Notes: a model not told the origin generated them from the sequence alone. 21,771 nucleotides of DNA from a virus (IMGVR_UViG_3300048050_000071:1-21771), one strand, 5' to 3'; numbered from the stretch's first letter, positions 6,009 to 14,562 are shown. Program-made: numbers and translations.

Positions 6009-6030
6009 AGAGAATAAAAACAGATTAATC

Positions 6031-6333
6031 ATGGAACGAGATTTAGAAAGAATCATTAGTAATGGGATACTTATAGGAACGGTTCAAACTCTGAACAGAC
6101 TCGGACTACTATCCGAAGTAGTTACCGTTTCACAAGCTGAAAAGATTTACTCAAAAAGGCTTATCAAAGAATGGCGTAGTAAAGAGTGGATTAAGTTCTA
6201 TCCTCTAAAGAATAAAAGTAGAGGCAAATATTATGTGAAACGCTCTGAGCTGGAAACAGCCTCAGCAATGCTAGACATACATAATAAAGTACCTGCAAAC
6301 ATTTTGGAGCAGCTTTCAAAGCTAGGATACTGA
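6031..6333 (+). CDS. Excisionase-like / MerR-fold DNA-binding protein
   Basis: 100 residues. The middle part VTVSQAEKIYSKRLIKEWRS then a basic wing GKYYVKRSEL resembles the winged-helix fold of excisionases and HTH_17 proteins (S..EA...Y....V..W......I.......R..Y..RSEL). No other domain. It follows the switch genes and precedes recT, a common place for an early DNA-binding protein. A role in excision or in early gene control is inferred. Confidence 0.55.
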   Translation: MERDLERIISNGILIGTVQTLNRLGLLSEVVTVSQAEKIYSKRLIKEWRSKEWIKFYPLKNKSRGKYYVKRSELETASAMLDIHNKVPANILEQLSKLGY

Positions 6334-6367
6334 TTCCCATAAATATTAATCATTAAAATTATAGATC

Positions 6368-7303
6368 ATGGCAAATATTCAAGTAAAAGTAGAAGAATTA
6401 AATTCACTTACCCCAGAAAAAATAGTTGAAAATCAAACAGTAGAAAACAAGTTCATACAAATGTATGATGCGATATGGGGTAGTAACATGGGTACGCAAA
6501 TATACCATAAAGAAGTTTTCAATTTTCAAAAGCTGCTTAGAGAGAAGCCCGAACTTGCAGCGTGCTCAAAGCTATCATTGTACGGGTGTTTCCTCGATAT
6601 GGCCGTGAATGGATTATCACTAGATATGACGAGCCATCCACAATGTTATCTCATACCTCGTAGCGTTAAAACCGGGTACAAAGATGGCAACGGACGTGAT
6701 ACTTACGAAAAAAGATCCAATGTTTCAGTTACCGGTTACGGGGAACTTATGATGCGTATGAGAGCCGGTCAAATACGATACGCGGATAATCCTGTTGTTG
6801 TCTACGAAGGTGACACATTTGCCATCAGCCTAGACAATGGCCAAAAGAAATTGACTTATTCAGCATCTATTCCACGTAAGTCTAATAAAATCGTCGGAGC
6901 CTTCATAAGAATTGTACGTACAGATAGCAGCGAAGATTACAAATGGCTTCTTGAAGACGATATCCAACGTTTGGCAAAGTTCTCTGAAAGGAATAACTCT
7001 TACTATGACAGAAACGGGAACTATATAAAAGGTAAAGCAAACAAACTGTACACCTCTTTAAATGGAGGAATAGATTCCGGCTTCCTTGAAAACAAAATGA
7101 TCAAACATGCCTTCGACACATATCCCAAAGTCCGTACAGGCAAGTACACTATCATGGAAACCGAAGAAGACAAGCAAGAAATAGACTACGGAATAGCCGA
7201 TCAACCGGAACAAGAAGAAATTAAGCCATTCGGCCCAGTAGATAAAGAACCTGAAACAGTAGCCGCCTGTGTCACTGTAGCAGATGAAGAAGAAGGATTT
7301 TAA
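6368..7303 (+). CDS. recT: RecT-family single-strand annealing recombinase
   Basis: 311 residues, the usual length for RecT. The N-terminal third has LREKPELAACSKLSLYGCF and LDMAVNGLSLD followed by the CYLIPRSV strand, equivalent to the L..C..S.. AA..GL.p.....YliPy block of RecT. Later GYGELMMRMRAG and WLLEDDIQRLAKFSERNN continue the fold. The C-terminus is acidic (about residues 265-311), as in many phage SSAPs. RecT anneals complementary single strands and works with a 5'-3' exonuclease, here the RecE-like protein two genes downstream. Start ATG 6368; the next gene follows after 17 bases. Confidence 0.85.
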   Translation: MANIQVKVEELNSLTPEKIVENQTVENKFIQMYDAIWGSNMGTQIYHKEVFNFQKLLREKPELAACSKLSLYGCFLDMAVNGLSLDMTSHPQCYLIPRSVKTGYKDGNGRDTYEKRSNVSVTGYGELMMRMRAGQIRYADNPVVVYEGDTFAISLDNGQKKLTYSASIPRKSNKIVGAFIRIVRTDSSEDYKWLLEDDIQRLAKFSERNNSYYDRNGNYIKGKANKLYTSLNGGIDSGFLENKMIKHAFDTYPKVRTGKYTIMETEEDKQEIDYGIADQPEQEEIKPFGPVDKEPETVAACVTVADEEEGF

Positions 7304-7320
7304 CTTTAAAAAGAAGAACT

Positions 7321-8520
7321 ATGCCAACAGAATTAATAAAAACAGAGGAGTTCACATCTATAATCCAAGGAGCTCCCAATATACTCAAACGTAATCAAGT
7401 CAGTGTACAGAAAAGCAACGAAGCCGGTCAAGCCTTGTTAGATACAATCGAAGGTGGTGGCATGAATGATGAACTTGATGCCGAAGTTGCTACCTACTTA
7501 AAGAAGATAGGCATAACGGCAAAAAACATGGAAGAACGCCGCAAGCCTATCACCCAATTGTTCGATAATATCCGCAAGGTATTTACAACATTAGAGGGAA
7601 ACATCAGTATTAAAAGTACAGATACGATACAAGGTAAGTTACTAGACTGCCGAAACGTCTACGCTAAGAAAAAGGTTGAAGACGAAAGGAAAAGAAAGAT
7701 GGAAGAAGAAAAGAGACAGGCTTATGATCGTGAAAAAGAAACATTCAAGGCTGATGTTGAACAAGCCATGACAAACATCTATAACGATTATTTCAATGGC
7801 CAGAGCAAAGGGTTGCTATATAAGATGCAAGATATAAACTTCAGTAATTACAATGAAAATGCCAAATACATTAAAGAGTTCCCTACCGATATCCCTGATT
7901 ATGTGTTTAAGAAATTCAATAGTAAGACTATTACCACTATATACTTATCACAGAATGACCGGAATATTATCGGACGAAGTGCTTTTACTGAAAAAGGTGA
8001 AGCCCTGAAAAGGGTTTTTCATTCAGAAATGGAAGATCTTAAACAAACTTACATAGATCAACTCCCAAGTAAAAAAGTAGAAGTCGAAGAAGCTGAACAA
8101 CTCCGTCGTAGCAATACACAAGCAGCAGCCTTGGCCGCAGAAGAAAAAAAGAAACGTGATGAAGAGGAACGGGTAAGGCTTGAAAAAGAAGCTAAGGAAC
8201 GCGCAGAGAAACAAGCCACGGAAGCCGCTGCTGCTAAACAAATGAATATTGCCAATACTTTATTTGATGCTGCTTCAGCAACGATAGTCCCTACCCCGGT
8301 TAAAGCAAAAGTAACAGAGAAAATTACGATTAATAACCAGGCAGGCTTCTTGCAAATTTACCAAATGTGGTGGACCAATGAAGGCCAAACTCTTAGCATA
8401 GAGGAATTGACCAAGATACATAAAAAGATGATCACATTCTGTGAGAAGATGGCCAATAAGGAAGACAAGCATATTGAATCCCAATTCATCAAATACGAGG
8501 AAAACGTAAAAGCTAAATGA
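7321..8520 (+). CDS. Conserved phage coiled-coil protein between recT and the RecE-like gene
   Basis: 399 residues. The N-terminal 100 residues are helical. A basic charged helix follows (KKKVEDERKRKMEEEKRQAY), then a globular mixed middle (about 150-245), an E/K/A-rich coiled coil (about 265-308) and a C-terminal domain with a tryptophan pair (IYQMWWTNEGQTLS). I recognise it as a type of protein carried in the recombination operons of Bacteroides phages, but I know no assigned function. Its stop overlaps the RecE-like start by 4 bases (ATGA), so the proteins are made together and may form a complex. A scaffold for the exonuclease and RecT is a plausible guess. Confidence 0.75.
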   Translation: MPTELIKTEEFTSIIQGAPNILKRNQVSVQKSNEAGQALLDTIEGGGMNDELDAEVATYLKKIGITAKNMEERRKPITQLFDNIRKVFTTLEGNISIKSTDTIQGKLLDCRNVYAKKKVEDERKRKMEEEKRQAYDREKETFKADVEQAMTNIYNDYFNGQSKGLLYKMQDINFSNYNENAKYIKEFPTDIPDYVFKKFNSKTITTIYLSQNDRNIIGRSAFTEKGEALKRVFHSEMEDLKQTYIDQLPSKKVEVEEAEQLRRSNTQAAALAAEEKKKRDEEERVRLEKEAKERAEKQATEAAAAKQMNIANTLFDAASATIVPTPVKAKVTEKITINNQAGFLQIYQMWWTNEGQTLSIEELTKIHKKMITFCEKMANKEDKHIESQFIKYEENVKAK

Positions 8521-9179
8521 CGATGGGTAATCCAGATACTTATTATTTACGCACGGAAGTGAGCAACTCCGATCTTACGGAATTAAAAAATCTCCTTCAT
8601 CCCCATACTCAATATGGGGATAAGGAGGCCGCTTTCAAGTTCGGTACATTGGTAGATGCACTCATTACCGAAAACAATCGTGTACGGTATGATAAGATGA
8701 AGGTTGATGAAGTTCCTTATAGCCCGGAAGACTTCAACAAAGGACTAGAAATGAGGAAATCATTAAGAGCTGAGGCCAAGCATGATAAATTCCTTGCTCT
8801 AGTATTAGAAAGTTCCGACACGCAAAAGTTTATGGTAAAAAAGCAACAGGAATTCCAATACGGCTCATTCTCCTATTTCCTTGATACACGTTGCAAATGG
8901 GATTGGTGGCTTCCTCAATTCGGATTTGGCGGAGATTTAAAAACAACGTTTGCCGAATCACAGCAACAATTCAATGAAGCGATCGACTTTTTCGATTGGG
9001 ACAGAAGCCGAGCTTGGTATATGGATATTGCAGGCAGTAAGCAGGACTTTATATATGCCATCTCAAAAAAGAATTTCAAAATCTTCAAAGCATTTATCAA
9101 ACGAGATGATGCAACATATAAAAAAGGAAAAGAAAAATACGATGATCTTGCTTTTAAATGGTGGCAACTTTTTGCTTGA
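8517..9179 (+). CDS. RecE-like PD-(D/E)XK exonuclease
   Basis: 220 residues of the exodeoxyribonuclease VIII-like PDDEXK class. KFGTLVDALI (about 42-51) matches the start of the nuclease fold. WLPQFGFGGDLKTTF holds the D-x-K pair (Asp140, Lys142) with an upstream acidic strand (FLDTRCKWDWW), and QQFNEAIDFFDWDRSRAWYM provides the trailing Q...Y helix. It should degrade one strand from duplex ends to give RecT a substrate. The start is either ATG 8517 or ATG 8523; 8517 is coupled to the upstream stop (ATGA). Length is near that of compact phage RecE nucleases rather than the large E. coli RecE. Confidence 0.75.
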   Translation: MTMGNPDTYYLRTEVSNSDLTELKNLLHPHTQYGDKEAAFKFGTLVDALITENNRVRYDKMKVDEVPYSPEDFNKGLEMRKSLRAEAKHDKFLALVLESSDTQKFMVKKQQEFQYGSFSYFLDTRCKWDWWLPQFGFGGDLKTTFAESQQQFNEAIDFFDWDRSRAWYMDIAGSKQDFIYAISKKNFKIFKAFIKRDDATYKKGKEKYDDLAFKWWQLFA

Positions 9180-9196
9180 TATATTTTATAGTAAAA

Positions 9197-9628
9197 ATGA
9201 ATTTACAAATCACATCAAAAGACAACATTCTATCCGAACTTACTGAGATAGATAAATTTCTGAATATTACAACAAGTGAACAACCGGAAGAAGCCGTAGC
9301 AAGAGGTAACGACTTGGCGGTTTACATTGCGCGCTCAGGAAAGCTTCTAGCCGATTCTAAATATTGGTTGAATGAAGAAATGAAATCAGAAGTACTTAGT
9401 GCCTTACGAGAAACAGCCCAAAATGCAAAAGCAACGGCCAAGGCAACAAACGCACTCATTGATTCAATGTGTAAGGAAGAAAAATACCTTGTTGATTGGT
9501 GTGAAAGGATTAACAGAACAGCGACACATCAACTCTCTTGGTGTGTGACAATTATCAGTAAAGCCAAAGCAGAAATGCAAATGGCCGGAATGTACAATAA
9601 TAAACCAAATCAGAATGAAGGATATTAA
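9197..9628 (+). CDS. Hypothetical helical phage protein
   Basis: I choose ATG 9197 because the upstream part of the frame, opening at 9158, overlaps the preceding gene and encodes an unlikely hydrophobic lead. The 143 residues are mostly helical (ARGNDLAVYIARSGKLLAD; SEVLSALRETAQNAKATAKA), with a run of small residues suggesting a helical bundle. No domain recognised; it belongs to the recombination operon by spacing. Confidence 0.6.
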   Translation: MNLQITSKDNILSELTEIDKFLNITTSEQPEEAVARGNDLAVYIARSGKLLADSKYWLNEEMKSEVLSALRETAQNAKATAKATNALIDSMCKEEKYLVDWCERINRTATHQLSWCVTIISKAKAEMQMAGMYNNKPNQNEGY

Positions 9629-9812
9629 ACGCTTAATAATGCTCCTTCTCGGAGCCATACTCATTGGTGACAATGACATTCTAAGCATATCTGCAATAAT
9701 AGGCGGATGCATCATTATGGTTACAACCTTCCTAACCATAGTAGATCCAGAAAACAAACAAAGTAAAAATAGTAATTCACATAATTGTAAAAAAGATGAA
9801 TATCAAAAATGA
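9615..9812 (+). CDS. Small two-span membrane protein
   Basis: 65 residues. Two hydrophobic helices (LIMLLLGAILIG and ISAIIGGCIIMVTTFLTIV) followed by a polar, lysine-rich tail. It overlaps the previous gene by 14 bases and the next by 17, so it is embedded in the operon. Function unknown. Confidence 0.55.
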   Translation: MKDIKRLIMLLLGAILIGDNDILSISAIIGGCIIMVTTFLTIVDPENKQSKNSNSHNCKKDEYQK

Positions 9813-10419
9813 AATCCAAAAAGCAACACTCAAGCATGAACGTTGCGAAGTAATTTTCAAAGAAAATGTCCTTGATGAGAATTATACAAATGACGTTTCC
9901 AAGAAATGTAATCAAATAATCCATCCGGACTTAAAGGCTGCTTTCGATGCGCTTGTCCCGTTCCTCATTACTATCACGGAACAGCCGGAAGAAACACTCT
10001 TCAATGCGGGCAACATTGACAGTGCTACAATCTTCTCCGAGGAAGATAAGCTAAAGATTGAGAAATATGTAGTAACAGGTTATTCGAAAGGTGGAAGCGA
10101 TGAATCTGCCGGTGTTACGCTTATCGGACAAAAGATCCTTCAGACAGGAAAAGTTCTTAACCTATGTAGCCCATTTGTACAATTTGAAGACGAAAGCCCG
10201 GATGCTTACTCTTATGGCAATCAGCTAAGCTCTGCCATTGATATTTGCGACCATGAGATCGCTGAATATCTATTTGAAGGTAAAGCCGGCATAAAACAAG
10301 AGACACTTGATTTTGATGTACCGGAAGAGGCAAACCTTGAAAAAATTGCAGCAGAACTCGGAGAAAAGCCACAAAAGAAGACAAGAAAAAGAAAAGCCGA
10401 GATGGCTTTAGCTTCTTAA
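9796..10419 (+). CDS. Conserved phage hypothetical protein
   Basis: 207 residues with an alpha/beta N-terminal domain (HPDLKAAFDALVPFLITITE; KIEKYVVTGYSKGG) and a basic C-terminus (KKTRKRKAEMA) that could contact nucleic acid. No catalytic motif is visible. It closes the first part of the operon: a strong terminator-like hairpin follows at 10431. Function unknown; context suggests DNA recombination or replication. Confidence 0.65.
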   Translation: MNIKNEIQKATLKHERCEVIFKENVLDENYTNDVSKKCNQIIHPDLKAAFDALVPFLITITEQPEETLFNAGNIDSATIFSEEDKLKIEKYVVTGYSKGGSDESAGVTLIGQKILQTGKVLNLCSPFVQFEDESPDAYSYGNQLSSAIDICDHEIAEYLFEGKAGIKQETLDFDVPEEANLEKIAAELGEKPQKKTRKRKAEMALAS

Positions 10420-10430
10420 TATATCACTAC

Positions 10431-10456
10431 GGGGCATCCAACCGGTGCCCCTTTTT
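10431..10456 (+). terminator. Intrinsic terminator or attenuator inside the early operon
   Basis: GGGGCA (10431-10436), a 9-base loop, TGCCCC (10446-10451), then TTTTT (10452-10456). It is GC-rich with a T run, the best terminator of the operon's first half, yet the helicase gene begins only 16 bases later in the same direction. It probably limits, rather than abolishes, readthrough. Confidence 0.75.
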
Positions 10457-10471
10457 AATAACAAAAGAATC

Positions 10472-12127
10472 ATGAATATAGTATTAAAATCAAACGAATA
10501 CGAGCTACAATTCAGATATCGAAAAGTAATTGTAGACAAAATAAAAGACATAGATGGACGTCGCTATAATTACCAAAGAAAGACGTGGACGATTCCTGCT
10601 GAACGACGGGCCGAGCTTGATCACCTAGTACGATATATAAGCCATTTCGAGCCTGTTTCTTGGGGATGCAACGAGACAAAGGAAGCAGAAGACATCGTAT
10701 ATGATATTCCAGACATGCCCCAACTAGAAATAGATCCACAATTAAAGATCAAACCTTACGATTATCAGAAAGAAGGAATTGCACAAGGACTTCAATTCAA
10801 ACGCTTCATGAACACGGATGCCCCAGGCTTAGGGAAGACCCTGCAATCTATCGCTACAGTAAACTTGGCAAATGTATTCCCTTGTCTAGTTATTTGCCCT
10901 TCATCTTTAAAAATCAATTGGGAACGTGAATGGCATAAGTTCACAGATAAAAAAGCAATGGTACTCACTGATAAAGTCCGTGACACATGGCCCTTCTTTT
11001 GGAAAACAGGAATGTATCAAGTCTTCATTGTCAATTATGAATCACTCAAAAAGTATTTTGTACAAAGGATAACCAAAGCCGATCGTTGGACGCTTCGGGA
11101 TGTTGTCTTCAGACAAACAATCAACGTTTTCAAATCGATAATCATTGATGAGAGCCACCGTTGTAAATCAGCCTCTACACAACAGGCGAAGTTCTGTAAA
11201 GGAATAGCCAAAGACAAAGAATGGGTATTGGAACTTACAGGAACACCGGTAGTAAACAAGCCCAAAGACTTAGTACCTCAACTCTCTATACTAAACAGGA
11301 TGGAAGATTTTGGCGGATACAAGCATTTTGTTGAACGCTATTGCTCCGGCCCCCGTGAAGCAAGCAATTTAAAAGAGCTGAATTACAAGCTAAGAACTAT
11401 CTGCCTGTTCGGACGCAAGAAAGAAGATGTACTGAAAGATCTGCCGGAAAAGATACGTCAAGTACTTACCTGTGAGATAATAAACAGAAAAGAGTATAAC
11501 GATGCCGAGAACGATTTGATAACTTATCTACAGAAGTACCAAAATGCAGATGATGAAAAGATCCAAAGAGCCATGCGAGGAGAGGTAATGGTTCGCATCA
11601 ATATCCTTAGGCAAGTATCAGCTCGAGGAAAGATAAAAGACGTTATCGACTTTGTAAAGGATTTTCAAGAGAACGGACAAAAGATTATTCTATTCTGTGC
11701 ACTGCATGAGATAGTGGATACCCTAATGAAGTCCTTTCCAAATGCCGTATGTGTAACCGGTAGACAAACAAGTGAAGAGAAACAAGCGGCTGTCGATTCA
11801 TTCCAAAACAACCCTAAGACAGACATTATAATCTGTTCCATAAAAGCGGCCGGCGTTGGTTTAACCCTTACAGCGGCAAGCAACGTTGCTTTTGTTGAGT
11901 TCCCTTGGACTTATGCAGATTGCCTTCAATGTGAAGATAGAGCGCACCGGATAGGTCAAAAGAGCTCTGTAACTTGCTACTATTTCTTAGGACGAAAAAC
12001 AATAGACGAAAAAGTCTATCAGATCATCCAGGCAAAGAAGTCAATCGCAAATGCCGTGACCGGAACAGTTGAGAATATTAACGAGAATGTCGTTGACATG
12101 ATCGCCAACATCTTTAATGAGGAATAG
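10472..12127 (+). CDS. SNF2-family helicase, SMARCAL1-like
   Basis: 551 residues from ATG 10472; an upstream ATG at 10445 lies inside the terminator loop and is unlikely. Residues about 10-42 resemble a HARP-like element (ELQFRYRKVIVDKIKDIDGR then RYNYQRKTWTIP). The SNF2 core follows: Walker A DAPGLGKT (116-123), DESH (226-229), LTGTPV (255-260), and the C-terminal lobe with motif V-VI, QCEDRAHRIGQ. SMARCAL1-like enzymes anneal strands and regress replication forks. In this operon it probably acts in recombination-dependent replication. No nuclease domain is fused. Confidence 0.85.
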   Translation: MNIVLKSNEYELQFRYRKVIVDKIKDIDGRRYNYQRKTWTIPAERRAELDHLVRYISHFEPVSWGCNETKEAEDIVYDIPDMPQLEIDPQLKIKPYDYQKEGIAQGLQFKRFMNTDAPGLGKTLQSIATVNLANVFPCLVICPSSLKINWEREWHKFTDKKAMVLTDKVRDTWPFFWKTGMYQVFIVNYESLKKYFVQRITKADRWTLRDVVFRQTINVFKSIIIDESHRCKSASTQQAKFCKGIAKDKEWVLELTGTPVVNKPKDLVPQLSILNRMEDFGGYKHFVERYCSGPREASNLKELNYKLRTICLFGRKKEDVLKDLPEKIRQVLTCEIINRKEYNDAENDLITYLQKYQNADDEKIQRAMRGEVMVRINILRQVSARGKIKDVIDFVKDFQENGQKIILFCALHEIVDTLMKSFPNAVCVTGRQTSEEKQAAVDSFQNNPKTDIIICSIKAAGVGLTLTAASNVAFVEFPWTYADCLQCEDRAHRIGQKSSVTCYYFLGRKTIDEKVYQIIQAKKSIANAVTGTVENINENVVDMIANIFNEE

Positions 12128-12129
12128 AT

Positions 12130-12891
12130 ATGGGAAAATATGAAGCACCGGCAGAAGTAAGGACACTTGAAAAAATGATAGAAGACTTCTCGTATAGCAA
12201 TGGATTTGAAATGAGCAGTGTCTTTGATGATTTCCTTCAATACATTATATACTTCTTTACGCCCAATTTAAAGCCGGTTACAACATGGAAATACACCAAA
12301 GAACAAGATGCCGTCTTTTATCAAATGCTTGTTGAATGGATTAACATCATGCACCGGGAAACAGGAACAAAAGGTTGGTATGATTGCTTCGGTAGTTTAT
12401 ATGAATCATGTGTGGCCAGCCAATCAAGAAAAAGCAATAGTGGCCAATTCTTCACCCCTACCCACATTTGCGACTTAATGGTACAAGTTAATTGTCCGGA
12501 GAAAAATATGGTAGACAAAGACGTTTCCGATCCGACATGTGGAAGTGGTCGCATATTGCTTGCATTTAATGCTATACATCCCGGTAACTATTTATGCGCT
12601 GAAGACATGGACCATACATGTTGCCTAATGTGTGTATGTAACTTTATCATTCATGGGTGCATCGGTGAAGTCGTTTGGCATAATTCATTAGATCCTACTT
12701 CTTTCTATGGTGCATGGAAAACGAACGAGTATCTAACAAAAACAGGTCTTCCTAGCGTAAGGAGCTGCACCCAGCAAGAAACAAAGACATGGCAAATATG
12801 GGAAAATAAAAGACAAACAAAGGCGGCTCCTCTCTCCCAACCTGCCAAAACATATCAACCGAAACAACTAAGTTTATTTGATCAGTTATGA
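12130..12891 (+). CDS. N-6 DNA methylase-like protein lacking the catalytic motif
   Basis: 253 residues. SGQFFTPTHICDLMVQ (about 104-119) and motif I DPTCGSGRILLAFNA (134-148) are those of HsdM-type N6-adenine methyltransferases, so SAM binding is likely. After the next strands (YLCAEDMD, IHGCIGEVVWHNSLDP) the expected (N/D)PP(Y/F) catalytic motif does not appear, and the C-terminal target-recognition part is absent. It is thus about half the length of a full HsdM. It may be a shortened form with another role, for example anti-restriction or regulation. It starts 2 bases after the helicase stop and overlaps the HNH gene by 4 bases (ATGA). Confidence 0.7.
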   Translation: MGKYEAPAEVRTLEKMIEDFSYSNGFEMSSVFDDFLQYIIYFFTPNLKPVTTWKYTKEQDAVFYQMLVEWINIMHRETGTKGWYDCFGSLYESCVASQSRKSNSGQFFTPTHICDLMVQVNCPEKNMVDKDVSDPTCGSGRILLAFNAIHPGNYLCAEDMDHTCCLMCVCNFIIHGCIGEVVWHNSLDPTSFYGAWKTNEYLTKTGLPSVRSCTQQETKTWQIWENKRQTKAAPLSQPAKTYQPKQLSLFDQL

Positions 12892-13193
12892 ATTTAAAGA
12901 GTAAAAAACAAAAAGCGAGGGATACTGCCCTTGCAAACATAAGAAAGAATCTACCACATGTATGCGCCATATGTGGTAAGTCTGGACCTATTGAAGGAGC
13001 ACATTTACTTCCAAGAAGTTTGTATATGGAATATTACACAAAACCGGAGAACATCGCTCCTCTATGTCCCACATGCCATCATAGATATGACAATGACTTA
13101 AGCTTTAGAAGAAGACAAACAAAACTTATTAAACGCGTACAGTCATTCGATACTCTGGCCGCAAACAGATATTTTAAACTATACGATGAATAA
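12888..13193 (+). CDS. HNH-type zinc-finger nuclease protein
   Basis: 101 residues. VCAICGKSGPIEGAHLLPRS, then NIAPLCPTCHHRYDND, gives two CxxC pairs and the His residues of an HNH (beta-beta-alpha metal) fold. A basic N-terminus and C-terminus would bind DNA. Similar small HNH proteins occur in phage recombination operons. The substrate is unknown; a Holliday-junction or branched-DNA role is a guess. Start ATG 12888, coupled to the previous gene. Confidence 0.7.
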   Translation: MNLKSKKQKARDTALANIRKNLPHVCAICGKSGPIEGAHLLPRSLYMEYYTKPENIAPLCPTCHHRYDNDLSFRRRQTKLIKRVQSFDTLAANRYFKLYDE

Positions 13194-13278
13194 AATTTTA
13201 CTTACAATAATCGCCTATTTATCCCTTGTAGCCATTGTTTCGATAGCTGTATACGGGATGGCTTATTTACTAATTTAA
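13186..13278 (+). CDS. 30-residue membrane peptide
   Basis: ATG 13186 to TAA 13276-13278, overlapping the end of the HNH gene by 8 bases. Almost all hydrophobic after MNK: LLTIIAYLSLVAIVSIAVYG. A single membrane helix. Such peptides in phage early operons are often unannotated. Function unknown. Confidence 0.5.
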   Translation: MNKILLTIIAYLSLVAIVSIAVYGMAYLLI

Positions 13279-13285
13279 AAAACAA

Positions 13286-13672
13286 ATGAAAGTACTTACC
13301 GTAAAGCAACTCTGGGCATATTTGATATGCTCGGGGATAAAAGATATTGAGAATAGAACTTGGCCAACTAAATTTCGTGGGCAGATATTAATTCATGCAA
13401 GTGCGAAGCCAGCCAATAAACCATACATTATACTAAACGATGAACAATATAAGGCTATTGAAGAATCAGGCAAAGAGGTTGATTTATTGCAATCATACAC
13501 CAACAGTTCACAGATAATAGGAAGCGTTGAGATAGTCGATTGTGTACGGGACCATTCTTCTATCTGGGCAGAGAAAGACGTCTACAATTGGGTATTGGCT
13601 AACCCTATCTTATTTGAAGAGCCTATCACTAACATTAAAGGTAAACTAGGACTTTGGAATTATGACAAATAA
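13286..13672 (+). CDS. ASCH-domain protein
   Basis: 128 residues. MKVLTVKQLWAYLICSGIKD then ENRTWPTKFRGQILIHASAK is the opening of the ASCH (PUA-like) fold, with the conserved ENR, RG and IHAS elements. IIGSVEIVDCV and the closing GKLGLWNYD complete it. ASCH proteins are RNA or modified-base binding or hydrolysing domains, common in phages. The length fits a single domain. Its end overlaps the VRR-NUC gene by 11 bases. Substrate unknown. Confidence 0.75.
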   Translation: MKVLTVKQLWAYLICSGIKDIENRTWPTKFRGQILIHASAKPANKPYIILNDEQYKAIEESGKEVDLLQSYTNSSQIIGSVEIVDCVRDHSSIWAEKDVYNWVLANPILFEEPITNIKGKLGLWNYDK

Positions 13673-14120
13673 ATGTACTACTTGTGGCCAAACGACCCGC
13701 TCTCTTATTAAAACGGAGAACGGGCTAGTATGTTTAAATTGCTATTCTTCACGCAAGGGCAAAAAGAAGCATAGAAACGAAGAAGCTCAAATACAATCAG
13801 AGTTCTTTAAGCAAGTACGGATCTTCTTTCCAAAGCTCCCTAGTAAACTCCTCTTTGCTGTTCCGAATGGTGGCTCACGCAATATCATTGAGGCACGCAA
13901 CATGAAATACCAAGGCGTAATTCCGGGTGTGGCTGATGTTATTCTTCTTATTCCTAAACACGGATATGCTTCCCTTTGTATTGAATTCAAGACTGCAAAA
14001 GGGAAACAATCTGACGAACAAAAAGAATTTCAGAGGCAAGTAGAGGCTTGTGGAAGCAAGTATGTTGTTGTTAGATCAGTTACTCAAGCAATAAAAATTA
14101 TAAAAAAATACTTAGTATAA
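13662..14120 (+). CDS. VRR-NUC nuclease with N-terminal zinc ribbon
   Basis: 152 residues. An N-terminal zinc ribbon (CTTCGQTTRSLIKTENGLVC then CYS, residues about 5-27) is followed by a VRR-NUC domain: FAVPNGGSRN, GVIPGVADVILLIP (catalytic Asp), and LCIEFKTAKGKQSDEQKEF (E-x-K), then SKYVVVRSVTQAI. These are the PD-(D/E)XK residues of a structure-specific nuclease, as in the Holliday-junction resolvase-like phage enzymes. It is the last recombination gene of the operon. Confidence 0.8.
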   Translation: MTNKCTTCGQTTRSLIKTENGLVCLNCYSSRKGKKKHRNEEAQIQSEFFKQVRIFFPKLPSKLLFAVPNGGSRNIIEARNMKYQGVIPGVADVILLIPKHGYASLCIEFKTAKGKQSDEQKEFQRQVEACGSKYVVVRSVTQAIKIIKKYLV

Positions 14121-14172
14121 CTTCATGGTAATTAAACGATTATTTTATTTTCTAAATAAAATATTATATAAA

Positions 14173-14562
14173 ATGAAAAAAATTTCTTTCTTTTTGATGC
14201 TCATAATGGCATCTGTCGTAAGTTTAACATCTTGCTCTAAAGATGATAATGCAGTAAATTCTACAACCTACACTTTTCTCGACTCTGACGATGATATTTC
14301 AGGTATGAGTCTGTCTGTTGATTTAATAGAATACAACAGTATAGGGGAACAAATCGCTAGTAATTATTTTGAGTGCAAGAAAGGTTCATCAAAAATATTT
14401 ACAGCTAGTGAAAATGCAGAAAAGGTAAAAATTTACGTAACAATAGAGAGCAACTCAAAGCCACAATCTACATGGATCCAACAGATCTACTACCTTAAAG
14501 AAAATAACAACATTAATATCGAACTTAAAGGTACTACAATGATTGGCCCTCATGAACCATAA
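14173..14562 (+). CDS. Predicted lipoprotein
   Basis: I choose ATG 14173 because it begins a clean lipoprotein signal: MKKISFFLMLIMASVVSLTS then C. The lipobox-like LTSC and SKDDN after the Cys suit an outer-membrane or periplasmic lipoprotein of Bacteroidota. The mature part, about 108 residues, is beta-rich (TYTFLDSDDDISGMSLSVDL; VKIYVTIES) without a known domain. An upstream ATG at 14125 would add a basic hydrophobic extension. It follows the VRR-NUC gene on the same strand and ends at a strong terminator. Phage-borne lipoproteins often alter the host surface or block superinfection, but no direct evidence is seen. Confidence 0.65.
   Translation: MKKISFFLMLIMASVVSLTSCSKDDNAVNSTTYTFLDSDDDISGMSLSVDLIEYNSIGEQIASNYFECKKGSSKIFTASENAEKVKIYVTIESNSKPQSTWIQQIYYLKENNNINIELKGTTMIGPHEP

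Noticed and set aside
8023-8255. Minus-strand frames inside the coiled-coil gene
   Set aside because: They are shadows of the charged coiled-coil reading frame, with F/S-rich low-complexity products.
14125-14172. Upstream start for the lipoprotein
   Set aside because: It adds a basic, hydrophobic segment that would spoil the clean lipoprotein signal peptide starting at 14173.
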